64,000 nt of DNA from Cobetia amphilecti (GCF_020217465.1 NZ_CP084115.1:496001-560000); one strand, 5' to 3'; counted from the first letter of the stretch, positions 35,799 to 45,365 are shown. The notes: generated from the sequence alone by a model not told the origin. A program made the numbers and translations.

Positions 35799-36492
35799 TG
35801 CCACCACACTCGACCCGCAAGCGGGTGCCGCCGTCGATGCGCAGCCGCAGGACATGACAAGTTCTCAGACGTCGGTGATCGACCAGCGCCCGACGCCCGA
35901 GGTCCACGCTCAGTGCGCCCGTTCGCCGCTGGCGCATCTGTTCACGGCCCGCGATGACGGCGATGCCGGCATCGTGCTGCAGGAAAAGGCGTTTCTCGGT
36001 CACCTGACGCTGCGCGGTGACCCCGCGCAGCCGGGCTTCGCCGAGGGTGTCGAGGCGGCGCTGGGTCTGGCGCTGCCGTTGACGCCGGCGACCCTCCACC
36101 AGAATGAGGGCGGTCGCTCGATCCAGTGGCTGTCACCGGATGAGTGGCTGATCCTGGTGCCCGGCGAGGAAGCCTTCACTGTCGAGAAGGCGCTGCATGA
36201 GGCGTTGGCCGGCCGCTATCAGGTGGTCAACGTCAGCGGTGGTCAGACCGTCATCTCGCTGAGTGGCGACCAGGCGCGTCAGGTGCTGATGAAGTCGACG
36301 CCCACCGATGTGCACCCGCGTGCCTTCCCGGTCGGACGTGGCGTGCCGGCGGTGTTCGCCAAGGCGACACTGGTGCTGCGCCGCGTCAGCGAGAGCGAAT
36401 TCGAGCTGGTGGTGCGCAGAAGCTTCGCCGATTACCTCGGCCGCTGGCTGCTGGATGCCAGCGAGGAATTCGGGGTCTGCATCAAGGGCTGA
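35791..36492 (+). CDS. soxG: Sarcosine oxidase gamma subunit
   Basis: 233 residues from ATG 35791 with AAAGGGGAG before it, inside the soxA end. The conserved part runs from about residue 45 (SPLAHLF) through LHQNEGGRSIQWLSPDEWLI and SLSGDQARQVLMKSTPTDVH to RSFADYLGRWLLDAS. The N-terminal 45 residues are a hydrophilic extension. It completes the heterotetramer. Confidence 0.93.
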   Translation: MSDATTLDPQAGAAVDAQPQDMTSSQTSVIDQRPTPEVHAQCARSPLAHLFTARDDGDAGIVLQEKAFLGHLTLRGDPAQPGFAEGVEAALGLALPLTPATLHQNEGGRSIQWLSPDEWLILVPGEEAFTVEKALHEALAGRYQVVNVSGGQTVISLSGDQARQVLMKSTPTDVHPRAFPVGRGVPAVFAKATLVLRRVSESEFELVVRRSFADYLGRWLLDASEEFGVCIKG

Positions 36493-36493
36493 T

Positions 36494-36549
36494 TCTGCGT
36501 CTGGAGAGAGAGGTCTGCGTCTGGAGATAGATCTGCGTCTGGAGAGAGG
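36494..36549. repeat. Three 18-20-bp direct tandem units directly after soxG
   Basis: Units at 36494, 36514 and 36532 with core TCTGCGTCTGGAGAnAGA, beginning two bases after the soxG stop codon. Confidence 0.88.
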
Positions 36550-36732
36550 TCTGTCGCAGGCGCACGCAATGACCTGAATCGACTGCCAGGGGCCTTGCCC
36601 GGGCCAGGAGGCGGGCTTCAGAAATACTGAAGCCCGCCTCAATAATATTGGTTTGTCGCGCAGGGCCTCGGATGCAACCCTGACGTTGCTGCTTCCAACA
36701 ATAGATAATCCTTACATGACAGGCACCTACGT

Positions 36733-37608
36733 ATGCGTGATACCTGGATTCTGACCGCCCAATGTCCCAGCCGCATCGGCACGGTGGACGTCGTGACACG
36801 CTACCTGCGCGAGCAGGGCTGCTATATCACCGAGCTCAATTCCTTCGATGACCGCCTGTCGGGGCGCTTCTTCATCCGGGCCGAATTTCGTCCGCAGACC
36901 GAGGCCGGCACCCTCGATGACGGCTTCGATGCCGCGAGTTTCGAGCAGGGCCTGGGTACGCGTGCCGCCGACTTCGAGATGGACGTCAGCCTGAGTGCGC
37001 CGGATGAGCGCATGAAGGTGGTCATCATGGTCTCGCGCTCGGACCACTGCCTGAACGACCTGCTCTATCGGCATCGCATCGGCCAGCTGCCGATGGACAT
37101 CACCGCCGTCATCTCCAACCATCCGGACATGGCACCGCTGGCCGAGTGGCATGGCCTGCCGTATCACCACCTGCCGATCACCGCCGAGACCAAGGCCGAG
37201 CAGGAGGCTCGGGTATGGCAGATCGTGCAGGACACCGGGGCTGAGCTGGTGATTCTGGCGCGCTACATGCAGGTGCTGTCGAGCGACATGTGCGAGAAGC
37301 TCTCGGGGCGGGCGATCAACATCCACCACTCGCTGCTGCCGGGCTTCAAGGGTGCGCGCCCCTATCACCAGGCCTACGAGAAGGGCGTCAAGCTGGTCGG
37401 TGCCACCGCGCACTACATCAATGATGATCTCGATGAAGGGCCGATCATCACCCAGGGCGTCGAGACGGTGGATCACGCCCACTATCCCGAAGACCTGATC
37501 GCCAAGGGCCGTGATATCGAGTGCCTGACCCTGTCGCGCGGCGTGCGTTATCACCTCGAGCGTCGCGTTTTCCTGCATGACAAGCGCACGGTGGTGTTCG
37601 GTAACTGA
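36733..37608 (+). CDS. purU: Formyltetrahydrofolate deformylase
   Basis: 291 residues. An N-terminal ACT domain (about 1-80) precedes a formyltransferase fold with AVISNHPDMAPLAEWHGLPY, INIHHSLLPGFKGARPYHQA and GATAHYINDDLDEGPIITQG, which hold the catalytic Asn, His and Asp. It hydrolyses 10-formyl-THF to formate and THF. At the end of the sox cluster it drains one-carbon units from sarcosine oxidation; the formate can then be used by the Fds enzyme at 8.7-13.5 kb. No folD or fhs gene is in the window. Confidence 0.94.
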   Translation: MRDTWILTAQCPSRIGTVDVVTRYLREQGCYITELNSFDDRLSGRFFIRAEFRPQTEAGTLDDGFDAASFEQGLGTRAADFEMDVSLSAPDERMKVVIMVSRSDHCLNDLLYRHRIGQLPMDITAVISNHPDMAPLAEWHGLPYHHLPITAETKAEQEARVWQIVQDTGAELVILARYMQVLSSDMCEKLSGRAINIHHSLLPGFKGARPYHQAYEKGVKLVGATAHYINDDLDEGPIITQGVETVDHAHYPEDLIAKGRDIECLTLSRGVRYHLERRVFLHDKRTVVFGN

Positions 37609-37625
37609 GCCCGGGCTGCGTCCGT

Positions 37626-37652
37626 CAGTTCACTCAGTTCATGCAGTTCACG
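37626..37652. repeat. Three 9-bp direct tandem units after purU
   Basis: CAGTTCACT, CAGTTCATG and CAGTTCACG, starting 17 bases past the purU stop. Confidence 0.75.
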
Positions 37653-37671
37653 AGCTCCACAACGTCCACCA

Positions 37672-37711
37672 ACGACGAAGCCCGCGACCTTTCGGTGGCG
37701 GGCTTCGTCGT
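37672..37711. terminator. Hairpin between convergent purU and fhuB
   Basis: A 14-bp stem ACGACGAAGCCCGC with its complement around a 12-nt part-paired loop. The T-tract is poor, so it is a weaker or bidirectional terminator. Confidence 0.7.
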
Positions 37712-37732
37712 TCCTGCGTGTGCGTATGCGCG

Positions 37733-39853
37733 TCAGCTTCTGCGCAGGCTCCACAGGAAGTAGCTGCCGCCGATCAGCGAGGCCATCAGGCCGGCGGGAA
37801 TCTCGTAGGGCGACAGCAGCTGGCGGCCCAGCCAGTCGGCCAGCACCATCAACAGCGCGCCGCACAGCACCGCGCCGAGCATGTGCTCGCGGGCGCGGCT
37901 CAGGCCCAGCAGGCGCGCCAGATGCGGGGCCAGCAGGCCGACGAAGGACAGCGGGCCGACGATCAGGGTCGCCAGCGCGGTGAGCACCGCCACCGCGCCC
38001 AGCAGCACCAGGCGGGCGCGGGTCACGCCGATGCCCAGCGCACTGGCGCTCGCCATGCCCAGTGGCAGGATGTCCAGCCAGCGCGCCAGCGGACGCACCA
38101 GCAGGACCGCGATGATCGCCAGCGCGAGCACGCCGACCGCCGCGGAGAGACCCACGTAATAGGTGGAGCCGGACAGCCAGGCCAGAATCTGCTGACCGCG
38201 CGGGTCGCCATCGGCAAGGATGATGCCGCGCACCGCATCGTAGAGCGCCGTGATCGCCACCCCGCACAGCAGCACGCGTTCGGGAATGAAGCCACTGCGA
38301 TGATTGAGCATCACCAGCAGCGCCAGACAGGCCAGCGCCCCGCAGATGCCTGCGCCCAGCAGGGTCAGCTGCCCCGGTGACGGGACCAGCAGCAGTGTCA
38401 GCATCAGGGCGATGGCGGTGCCGCCGCTGATGCCGAGAATCTCGGGGCTGGCCATCGGGTTGCTGGTCAGACGCTGCAACAGGGTGCCGGCCAGGGCCAG
38501 CAGTACGCCGGCGCCTGCCGCCGCCAGTACCCGTGGCAGGCGGAAGTCCAGCACGCTGGTCTGGCCGGCCATCAGCTGTTGGAGCATGTCACTGCCCAGG
38601 GTCCAGCCATCGGCGCCATTGCCGACCAGCAGGGCCAGCATCAGGGCCACGCAGACCCCGGCCAGCAGCCAGCCGAGCAGGCGGTCGGGGCGGGGGTGAC
38701 GATGCGTCAGTGACATGCCGTGATGACTGGCGGGGCCAGCCCCCTGCGCCATCTTGAGGCGCGGAATCAGCCACAGCAGCAGCGGCGCGCCGAGGGCCGC
38801 CGTCATCGCGCCGGTTGGAATCAGGTTGGGCAGCAGGCCATCGAGACTGGCGACCACCTGGTCCGTCACCGCCAGCAGTAGCGCCCCGAACAATGGTGCC
38901 CACAGCAGGCGCTGGCCCAGGCGGCGCGCGCCCATCAGACGCACGCACGCTGGCGCGGCCAGGCCGATGAAGCCGATGATGCCCAGCACGCTGACCACGC
39001 AGGCGCTCAGAAATACCGCCAGTCCCAGACTCATCAGGCGCAGCTTGCGCAGCGAGACGCCAAGGCTTCTGGCATTGGCCTCGTCGAGGTCCAGTACTGC
39101 CAGCGGACGCATCAGCACCAGTGCCAGCAACATGCCCGGCAGCAGACGGGAGAGCAGCGTGATCACGCCATCCCAGCTGTTCTGGGCCAGCGAACCTGCG
39201 CCCCATACCAGGGTGCCGTGCAGGGCCTCCTGATTGAACAGCAACAGCACCATGCCCAGCGCGCCGATGTAGAGATTGACCACCAGCCCTGCCAGTACCA
39301 CCACGGTCGGTGACATGCCTCGCGCCCAGGCCAGCGCGAATACCAGCCCCATGGCGGCCAGGCCACCGGCCAGCGCGACCCATTCACGGCCCAGCTGGAA
39401 GCCGTCTCCCCCAAGACCCGTGCCGGCCATCAGTGCCGGGGCGAACAGCGTCGCCAGCATCATCGCCAGACTCGCGCCACTGGCGACGCCGAGAGTGGTG
39501 GGCGCAGCCAGTGGATTGCGCAGCACCTGCTGCATCAGCACGCCCGCCATGCCCAGCGCGCCACCGGCCAGCAGCGCGCAGACCAGACGCGGCCACCAGC
39601 TGACATGGGCCACCAGCTGCGCGGAGAGCAGCGCGCTGTCTGCCTGGCCGAGACTGGCCGCAGCGCTGAAGTCGGGCGATGCCCACAGTGCGGTCAGGCC
39701 CTGCATCAGGCTCAGGCCTTCACGGTTGAGCGCGAGGCTGCCGAGTACCACAAGGGCCAGGGCCAACAGGCTGCAGGCCCGGCCCGGCGAGAGATGCAGC
39801 GGTCGCCGGCCTGATGCGGGGCGGGTGCTCATGGCCTGCTCAGTGGTTGCCAT
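37733..39853 (-). CDS. fhuB: Fused Fe3+-hydroxamate ABC permease (FhuB type)
   Basis: About 706 residues from ATG 39853 (GGGGGAG before it). Two FecCD-type permease halves lie in tandem, each with about ten helices; paired segments such as RNPLAAPTTLGVASGASLAM and SNPMASPEILGISGGTAIAL show the internal duplication. This single-chain permease is typical of FhuB, which imports ferric hydroxamates with FhuC and FhuD. It overlaps the upstream binding-protein gene by 14 bases. The hydroxamate type fits the biosynthesis genes upstream. Confidence 0.9.
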   Translation of the reverse strand: MATTEQAMSTRPASGRRPLHLSPGRACSLLALALVVLGSLALNREGLSLMQGLTALWASPDFSAAASLGQADSALLSAQLVAHVSWWPRLVCALLAGGALGMAGVLMQQVLRNPLAAPTTLGVASGASLAMMLATLFAPALMAGTGLGGDGFQLGREWVALAGGLAAMGLVFALAWARGMSPTVVVLAGLVVNLYIGALGMVLLLFNQEALHGTLVWGAGSLAQNSWDGVITLLSRLLPGMLLALVLMRPLAVLDLDEANARSLGVSLRKLRLMSLGLAVFLSACVVSVLGIIGFIGLAAPACVRLMGARRLGQRLLWAPLFGALLLAVTDQVVASLDGLLPNLIPTGAMTAALGAPLLLWLIPRLKMAQGAGPASHHGMSLTHRHPRPDRLLGWLLAGVCVALMLALLVGNGADGWTLGSDMLQQLMAGQTSVLDFRLPRVLAAAGAGVLLALAGTLLQRLTSNPMASPEILGISGGTAIALMLTLLLVPSPGQLTLLGAGICGALACLALLVMLNHRSGFIPERVLLCGVAITALYDAVRGIILADGDPRGQQILAWLSGSTYYVGLSAAVGVLALAIIAVLLVRPLARWLDILPLGMASASALGIGVTRARLVLLGAVAVLTALATLIVGPLSFVGLLAPHLARLLGLSRAREHMLGAVLCGALLMVLADWLGRQLLSPYEIPAGLMASLIGGSYFLWSLRRS

Positions 39854-40796
39854 CGGTGGTCTCCCCCTCAAGTGTCGCCTCATCATCAATCAGATGGCTG
39901 GCAAGCAGTGCGGCGAAACGATTGGCCGAGGGCAGGGCGCCGAAGCTCCAGACCGGCGGCAGGAACAGCGGCGCCGAGGCCTGACTGTTCTCGCGCACGC
40001 CGGGCATGGCCTGCCACAGACCGTTATGCGCCAGTGCCTGGTGTCCGCCGGGCGGCAGCGGCTCCACCACCACCATGCGGCCCTTCAGCGTCACCAGCTT
40101 CTCGAGACTGACGGTGGCGAAGCCCCAGGCGTTGGTGTCCCCTTGCCAGGCGTTGGCGATGCCCATGCGCTCGATCACGGCCTGGAACAGGCTGTTGTCG
40201 CCGAAGATGCGCACATGGCGGTCATCCATGAATTGCACCATCAACAGCGGCAGGGGCGATTGACCCTTGCGTGCCGCCTGCTGGCGCAGCGCGGCGTTGT
40301 AACCGGCGAGGCGAGCGGTGCTCAGGCGGATCAGCTGTTCGGCCTGGGGCTCGCGCTGCGTCAGCTTGCCCAGCTGGCGGGTCGCCTTGACCAGTGTCTG
40401 CCAGGTGTCGGCGTCCGGGGTATAGATGGCGATGCTGGTGACCGGCGCGATGGCCGACAGGCGCGGCGCGAGGCTGGACAGCATCGGGCTGATCAGGATA
40501 TCGGCGGGGGCGAGGGCGGCCAGCTGCTCCAGGTTCGGCTGGGTGCGCAGGCCGAGATCCCGCGTGCCCTGCGGCAGCGCCGGTTGATCCACCCAGCTTG
40601 CGTAGGTCGCGACCTGACCCACACCCATGGCGCGTACCCCGATTCCGGTCAGGGTCTCGGCCAGGGTCCAGTCCAGTGCCACGATGGGGCGATCGACGAA
40701 GCCGGCCGGTGGCCGGACTGTCTCGTCCGTCGTGGCAGCGCTGGCGGCCCCCACCGCCAGCAGGCTCAGACTGATCAGTGCCAACAGCCACTTCAT
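39840..40796 (-). CDS. fhuD: Iron-siderophore periplasmic binding protein (FhuD-like)
   Basis: 318 residues. A signal peptide (about 1-21, ending GAASA-A) precedes a class III binding-protein fold: IVALDWTLAETLTGIGVRAM, then YASWVDQPALPQGTRDLGLR, QPNLEQLAALAPADILISPM. It delivers ferric siderophore to FhuB. Translationally coupled to the ATPase gene (ATGA overlap at 40793-40796). The second lobe includes the Trp-rich and Asn/Ala segments common in FhuD. Confidence 0.88.
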   Translation of the reverse strand: MKWLLALISLSLLAVGAASAATTDETVRPPAGFVDRPIVALDWTLAETLTGIGVRAMGVGQVATYASWVDQPALPQGTRDLGLRTQPNLEQLAALAPADILISPMLSSLAPRLSAIAPVTSIAIYTPDADTWQTLVKATRQLGKLTQREPQAEQLIRLSTARLAGYNAALRQQAARKGQSPLPLLMVQFMDDRHVRIFGDNSLFQAVIERMGIANAWQGDTNAWGFATVSLEKLVTLKGRMVVVEPLPPGGHQALAHNGLWQAMPGVRENSQASAPLFLPPVWSFGALPSANRFAALLASHLIDDEATLEGETTDGNH

Positions 40797-41560
40797 AGCG
40801 GCACCGCGATCTGCTGCTGGCTCTGCGGCGGGGTGATCACCTGCATCTCGACGCCGTAGATATCCTTGAGCGTGACGGGGTTCATCATCGCGTCGGGTGC
40901 GCCTTCAGCCAGCACCTGGCCGCCGTGCAGCGCCACCAGGCGATCGCAGTAACGCGCGGCCAGATTGATGTCGTGCAGCACGATGATGATACCCAGCCCG
41001 AGGGTGTGGCTCAGGTGCGAGACCAGCTCCATCACCTCGATCTGATGGGCGATATCCAGCGCCGCCAGCGGTTCATCCAGCAGCAGATAACGACTGCCCT
41101 GGGCCAGCAGCATGGCCAGCCACACGCGCTGACGTTCGCCACCGGAGAGGGTATCGACCTGCTGTTCGGCGAAGGCTTCGGTGTGGGTCAGCGCGATGGC
41201 GCGCTCGATGGCTTCTTCATCCTTGGGGCCGGGACGGCCGAGCAGGCCGTGCCACGGATAACGGCCGAAGGCGACCAGCTCGCGGCCGGTCAGCGCTTCG
41301 GCCGCCGGCAGATGCTGCGGCAGGTAGGCCACCGCCCGCGCGAATTCCCGACTGCCGAACTGCGAGAGCGGGCGATCATCCAGCGCCAGCTTGCCACTGG
41401 TCGGGGTGTTCTGACGCGCCAGCAGCTTGAGCAGTGTCGACTTGCCGGAGCCATTGTGGCCGATCAGGCCATGCACCTGGCCGGGGGCGAAATCGAGAGA
41501 CTGCGTCTTGAGCAGGCAGCGCTCGCCGAGGTCAAAGCGCAGGTGGTCGAGAGTGAACAT
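40793..41560 (-). CDS. fhuC: Iron-siderophore ABC transporter ATPase (FhuC-like)
   Basis: 255 residues. Walker A GHNGSGKSTLLK (about 34-45), signature LSGGERQRVWLAMLLAQG, Walker B YLLLDEPLAALD, switch His in IIVLHDINLAARYCD. It energises FhuB. First gene of the three-gene importer unit and 99 bp downstream of the sigma factor gene; no promoter signal is obvious in that gap, so read-through from the sigma gene is possible. Confidence 0.9.
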   Translation of the reverse strand: MFTLDHLRFDLGERCLLKTQSLDFAPGQVHGLIGHNGSGKSTLLKLLARQNTPTSGKLALDDRPLSQFGSREFARAVAYLPQHLPAAEALTGRELVAFGRYPWHGLLGRPGPKDEEAIERAIALTHTEAFAEQQVDTLSGGERQRVWLAMLLAQGSRYLLLDEPLAALDIAHQIEVMELVSHLSHTLGLGIIIVLHDINLAARYCDRLVALHGGQVLAEGAPDAMMNPVTLKDIYGVEMQVITPPQSQQQIAVPL

Positions 41561-41659
41561 GAAAGCATCGTCATCCGTGGTCAGGGCGTCAGGCTAGGGG
41601 CGATTCATTCTGGGCGACATGACGCGGAGACGTTCGCCCATCCGTGCTCCGCGGGGCCA

Positions 41660-42427
41660 TCAGTGCTGATCGCCTCTTGCTGTCGGGCTGTCATCACGCC
41701 GGCTTCGTCGTCGCGCCTTGCCGGGCGCGGTTGACGTGCGCTGCGCGGCTGGCGGCGAGTTCGTGGTGTCCTGTTGGCTGGCGGCGCAGTCGCGGCTGAC
41801 TTCATTGCGATAACAGCCCGCCGCGGCCAGGCGCATCTCGCAGTGCTGCTGCGCCTGGGTGACGTAGCGGCCTGCCATGCGCTCGGACACGCCGAGTCGC
41901 TCGCCGATCTCGCGCTTGGTCAGGCCCTCGAGGCGATACCAGGTCAGGGCGAGGCGAAAATGGCCCGCCAGCTCGGAGAGTGCCGCATCGACGACCTGCA
42001 GCTTCTGGCGGCGCGCCAGGCTCCTCTCCGGGTCCAGATGGGCGGCCGCCACGCGCTCATCGCCCTCGGACACCGATTCGAATTCCGGTGCGCGGGACTG
42101 GTGGCGGTGATGGTCGATGATCAGATTGCGTGCGATGCGAAACAGCCAGGCGCGCGGGTTGGCGGGCCAGTCTCCGGTTAGGCGCAGACGCAGATAGACC
42201 TCATGGCTGATGTCTTCCGCCAGCTCATGCGAGCCCAGCTGACGCACCAGAAAGCCGGTCAGTTCGTGACGATGCTCGGCAAACAGCTGGTCCAGCGAGT
42301 GACGGTATTGCTGTGCAGCACAAGCCTGAAGCTCAGCGGGCGTTTCAGCTTCTGGCCCGTGTGCGTCAGGCGTTCGCTCATCCGTGTCGCGATGAGGCCG
42401 AACAGGGGGCTTGGCGTGAGAGGACAT
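41660..42427 (-). CDS. ECF sigma factor, FecI-like
   Basis: 255 residues. Region 2 (about 45-115: HRHELTGFLVRQLGSHELAE ... PRAWLFRIARNLIIDHHRHQ) and region 4 (about 140-200: ALSELAGHFRLALTWYRLEG, LTKREIGERLGVSERMAGRY) are clear. FecI-type factors switch on iron-uptake genes. No fecR-type anti-sigma/sensor gene is next to it, and the TonB receptor in this island lacks a signalling domain. The last 50 residues are a low-complexity Ser/Arg/Thr tail. A Fur-like site lies about 55 bp upstream, so iron starvation should induce it. Confidence 0.85.
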   Translation of the reverse strand: MSSHAKPPVRPHRDTDERTPDAHGPEAETPAELQACAAQQYRHSLDQLFAEHRHELTGFLVRQLGSHELAEDISHEVYLRLRLTGDWPANPRAWLFRIARNLIIDHHRHQSRAPEFESVSEGDERVAAAHLDPERSLARRQKLQVVDAALSELAGHFRLALTWYRLEGLTKREIGERLGVSERMAGRYVTQAQQHCEMRLAAAGCYRNEVSRDCAASQQDTTNSPPAAQRTSTAPGKARRRSRRDDSPTARGDQH

Positions 42428-42479
42428 CCACGGCTCGCAATGAGATCTGTCGTGATGGGAGGGTAATGGTATTGTTGTT

Positions 42480-42500
42480 ACGAATCATTATCAATGATTG
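42480..42500 (-). promoter_or_regulatory. Fur-box-like site upstream of the ECF sigma gene
   Basis: ACGAATCATTATCAATGATTG, containing on the minus strand TGATAATGATT, a good match to the GATAAT hexamer model of Fur boxes. About 55 bp before the sigma factor start. Confidence 0.65.
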
Positions 42501-42558
42501 TGTGTCAGGAACGCCAAGGACCACCCCCGTGCATGACAAGGGCGGTCCCGGTGCTGCT

Positions 42559-42636
42559 TGGTCGTAGTTAGCTGGTCGTAGTTAGCTGGTCGTAGTTAGC
42601 TGTTCTTGGCTGACGGGCCGTAGCTGACGGGTCATG
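42559..42636. repeat. 14-bp tandem repeats after the siderophore synthetase gene
   Basis: Three identical units TGGTCGTAGTTAGC (42559, 42573, 42587), then after an 8-bp break two related 14-bp units starting GCTGACGGG (42609, 42623). They end 12 bp before the stop codon of the minus-strand synthetase gene. Confidence 0.93.
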
Positions 42637-42647
42637 GCGATCACCGC

Positions 42648-45365
42648 CTAGCGGCGGGCGAAGGCCGCGATGGGGTTATCCAGCTCGCCCTTGAGCTGCA
42701 GGGCGCCGGACGGATCGGTGAGATCGACCATCTGCTGGTTGTTGCGCAGCTGCAGGCGGTTGAGGCACGACAGCGTGAAGCGCGGCGCGAACAGGTCATG
42801 ACGCGCGAACTTGTCGGCCATCTCCGGATGGGCATCCTGGTAGTCATGGATACAGGCCGCGACGCGAGACCAGAAGGCCTCTTCCGTCATCACCTGCTCG
42901 CGCACCAGCAGCGGTACCGCGAAGCGGAAGATGCAGTCGAAGACATCGGTGAGCAGCGACAGGATACGGATCGGTTCCGGCACCTCGACCACCAGACGCT
43001 CGACCCCTGCCGGCAGTTCGAGTGCGCGCGTCTCCTCGGTGGCGAACAGCGCCGCTTCCTCGGCGATGTCCTTCATCAGCGCACCACACGGCACGCCATC
43101 GCGCAGACGCATGATCAGGTTCTCGCCGTGCGGCATGAACACCAGGTCGTGCTTGAAGTAGCAGTGCAGCAGCGGCGTCATGTAAGCCGTCAGCCACTTG
43201 TCGATCCACGCTTCGGCGCCGATGCCGGAGCGCTCGATCAGCGCCGGCAGCAAGGCCTTTTCATCGTTGTCGACATGCAGCAGCGCGGCCATGGTCATCA
43301 GGCGCTCGCCCTCGTCCTTGACGTCTTCCGGGCTCTCGCGCCACAGGCTGGCCAGCATCTTGCGATAGCCGACGGCTGCCGGGTCCGCGTCTTCCAGCAC
43401 ATCATCGCGATAGCCGATGGCCGCGACTTCACGCAGCAGGCGGAAGCCCCACTTCTCGAAGGACGGGTCCGAATCGATCAGGCCCTGCAGCCACTGATTG
43501 ATGACCGGAGTGGCACGCATGTAATAGGGCGACAGGCCGCGCATGAAGCCCATGTTGAGGATCGACAGCGCCACCTTCACATAGCGACGGTTCGGCTGAT
43601 TGCGGTTGTAGAGCGTGCGGATCGACTGCTGCGCCTGATAGCGGTCCTCCCCCAGGCCGAGACAGACGATGTGCTGACTGGCGATCTCTGCGGCGAAGGT
43701 GATCGCCAGCTTGTGGCTCCACTGCCACGGATGCACCGGCATCATCAGGTAGTCGGCGGGCGCAAGGCCCTTCTCGGTCAACTGCTGTTCCAGGCGTGCC
43801 AGCTCGGCTTCACCCAGCTCTTCCTCGAGCAGACGGCGCGGATCGAGACCATCCACGGCCGAGTAATGGGCGTTGTCGCGATGCACGGCGATCCACACCA
43901 GCGAGAACGGCTGCGCGGCTTCCGGCGCGTAGGCGCGATAGTCCAGCGCATCGAAGCCCATGCGGCCATTGTTGGCGACGAAGCACGGATGGCCTTCGCT
44001 CATCGCCGATTCCAGGGTCTGGAAGGAGGCACCTGCCAGCACGCGGGCGGACTGATTCTCGCGCACGGCGCGCTGCATCTTCCAGGCGCTGGAGGCAAGC
44101 GTGGCGCTGACCTCCTCGAGATAGACCGGCAGCAGACGCGGCGGAATCTCCAGCACGTCATTGAGTTCCAGAATCAGCTCACGCGCGTCCAGCGGCAGGG
44201 CGTTGCCGTCGGCATCCAGACGCTGGATGGAGGCGGCATCGATCAGCCAGTGATCGAGCTGGAAACGGCGCGCCACAAAGCGATATTCCGCCGCGCGGCG
44301 GCTGACCGGCGGCGTGTCGCTGACCTGCGCTGCCAGCGGCAGGCGGAAGTGATGCCAGTTGTCATGGCTCTGGCAGGCGGTGCGGGTGCCGCAGCCATCG
44401 GCGCATTGCGGGTGGATCAGACGCTCGTGGCTGAACTCGGCCAGCGCCTTGCGCACCAGCAGGCGATTGGCCTGCTGCCAGTCCGGGCCGGTGAGGTGCT
44501 GGCTGGCCGCGGCCGGGTTGGCGGTCACGCCGCGGTCCAGACGCGGGCTGCGAGTGGCCAGGGCGGCGCGGAAGTCCTGCGGGGTGCAGAAGCACAGGCG
44601 CGCCGGCTTGCCGTCGAGATCCAGCGGGCCATGATCGACGAAGCCCACCGCGGCATTCAGCGGATGAATGGCGCGATTGCGGCTGTCCGGCTCCACCACC
44701 ACACGGGTCACGGGACGGACTGCATCTTTCCCTTCATCGGCATGCTCATCGCGGAACTGGCCGGCGAAGATCATCGCCATGATCGATTCGATCACCGCCC
44801 GCGAGAAGCCGCTGATGGGGGCCTGGTCCTCGCTGCGCGGCGCGACGAGGAAGTGCATGCCGAAGTCGCCGGGCTGCACACTGTAATGCTTGCCGAGCGG
44901 GTCGTGCGCCGGGTCATAGAGCTCAACCAGAAAGGCCGGCTTGTCGTTGTAGAAACCGACCCAGCCCTGGGCGTGCTGGCTTTCTTCCAGGCCCTGGTAG
45001 AAGTCGTACTTGGTGGTGATGAGGTCATCACTCATGCCCCAGAAGCTGGCGCGTTCGCCGCTGGTCCACTCATCCACCATCGCCATGTCGGCGGCAAGGT
45101 CGAGCGGGCGTAGCGCGAATTCGGCGCGCTCGCTCGTGCTGTCATCCTTTGGCTTGCGCAGGCGTGCCTGGGCTTGCTCCAGCTCCACCGCGCGGCGGGT
45201 GAAGCGCGTTCCCGGTGCCGGGCTGAGCAGATCGAGCGGTGCCGGCGCGGCGAGTGAGGTCGTCCCGAACAGCTGCTGTGAGGGTGTCGCTGCACTGTGA
45301 GAACTTGCCGCACTGCTGGACTGTTCGGCGCTTGCGGCGCTGGTGATGTCGACTGGCATGTTCAT
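42648..45365 (-). CDS. bibC: Bifunctional hydroxydiamine acyltransferase / NIS siderophore synthetase (BibC-like)
   Basis: 905 residues with two parts. Residues about 75-275 form a GNAT acyltransferase of the IucB/DesC kind (FALRPLDLAADMAMVDEWTS ... GFSRAVIESIMAMIFAGQF ... VVEPDSRNRAIHPLNAAVGF). Residues about 290-880 form an IucA/IucC NIS synthetase (SEGHPCFVANNGRMGFDALD, HPWQWSHKLAITFAAEIASQ, KVALSILNMGFMRGLSPYYM, HGENLIMRLRDGVPCGALMK). The first would acylate N-hydroxy-diamine (succinyl or acetyl); the second would join and close the units. This fusion is the arrangement reported for BibC of bisucaberin synthesis. The start overlaps the hydroxylase stop (ATGA). Confidence 0.88.
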   Translation of the reverse strand: MNMPVDITSAASAEQSSSAASSHSAATPSQQLFGTTSLAAPAPLDLLSPAPGTRFTRRAVELEQAQARLRKPKDDSTSERAEFALRPLDLAADMAMVDEWTSGERASFWGMSDDLITTKYDFYQGLEESQHAQGWVGFYNDKPAFLVELYDPAHDPLGKHYSVQPGDFGMHFLVAPRSEDQAPISGFSRAVIESIMAMIFAGQFRDEHADEGKDAVRPVTRVVVEPDSRNRAIHPLNAAVGFVDHGPLDLDGKPARLCFCTPQDFRAALATRSPRLDRGVTANPAAASQHLTGPDWQQANRLLVRKALAEFSHERLIHPQCADGCGTRTACQSHDNWHHFRLPLAAQVSDTPPVSRRAAEYRFVARRFQLDHWLIDAASIQRLDADGNALPLDARELILELNDVLEIPPRLLPVYLEEVSATLASSAWKMQRAVRENQSARVLAGASFQTLESAMSEGHPCFVANNGRMGFDALDYRAYAPEAAQPFSLVWIAVHRDNAHYSAVDGLDPRRLLEEELGEAELARLEQQLTEKGLAPADYLMMPVHPWQWSHKLAITFAAEIASQHIVCLGLGEDRYQAQQSIRTLYNRNQPNRRYVKVALSILNMGFMRGLSPYYMRATPVINQWLQGLIDSDPSFEKWGFRLLREVAAIGYRDDVLEDADPAAVGYRKMLASLWRESPEDVKDEGERLMTMAALLHVDNDEKALLPALIERSGIGAEAWIDKWLTAYMTPLLHCYFKHDLVFMPHGENLIMRLRDGVPCGALMKDIAEEAALFATEETRALELPAGVERLVVEVPEPIRILSLLTDVFDCIFRFAVPLLVREQVMTEEAFWSRVAACIHDYQDAHPEMADKFARHDLFAPRFTLSCLNRLQLRNNQQMVDLTDPSGALQLKGELDNPIAAFARR

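Noticed and set aside
42798-45113. 771-codon plus-strand frame opposite the siderophore synthetase
   Set aside because: Antisense shadow; no recognisable domain, while the minus strand has clear GNAT and IucA/IucC signatures.
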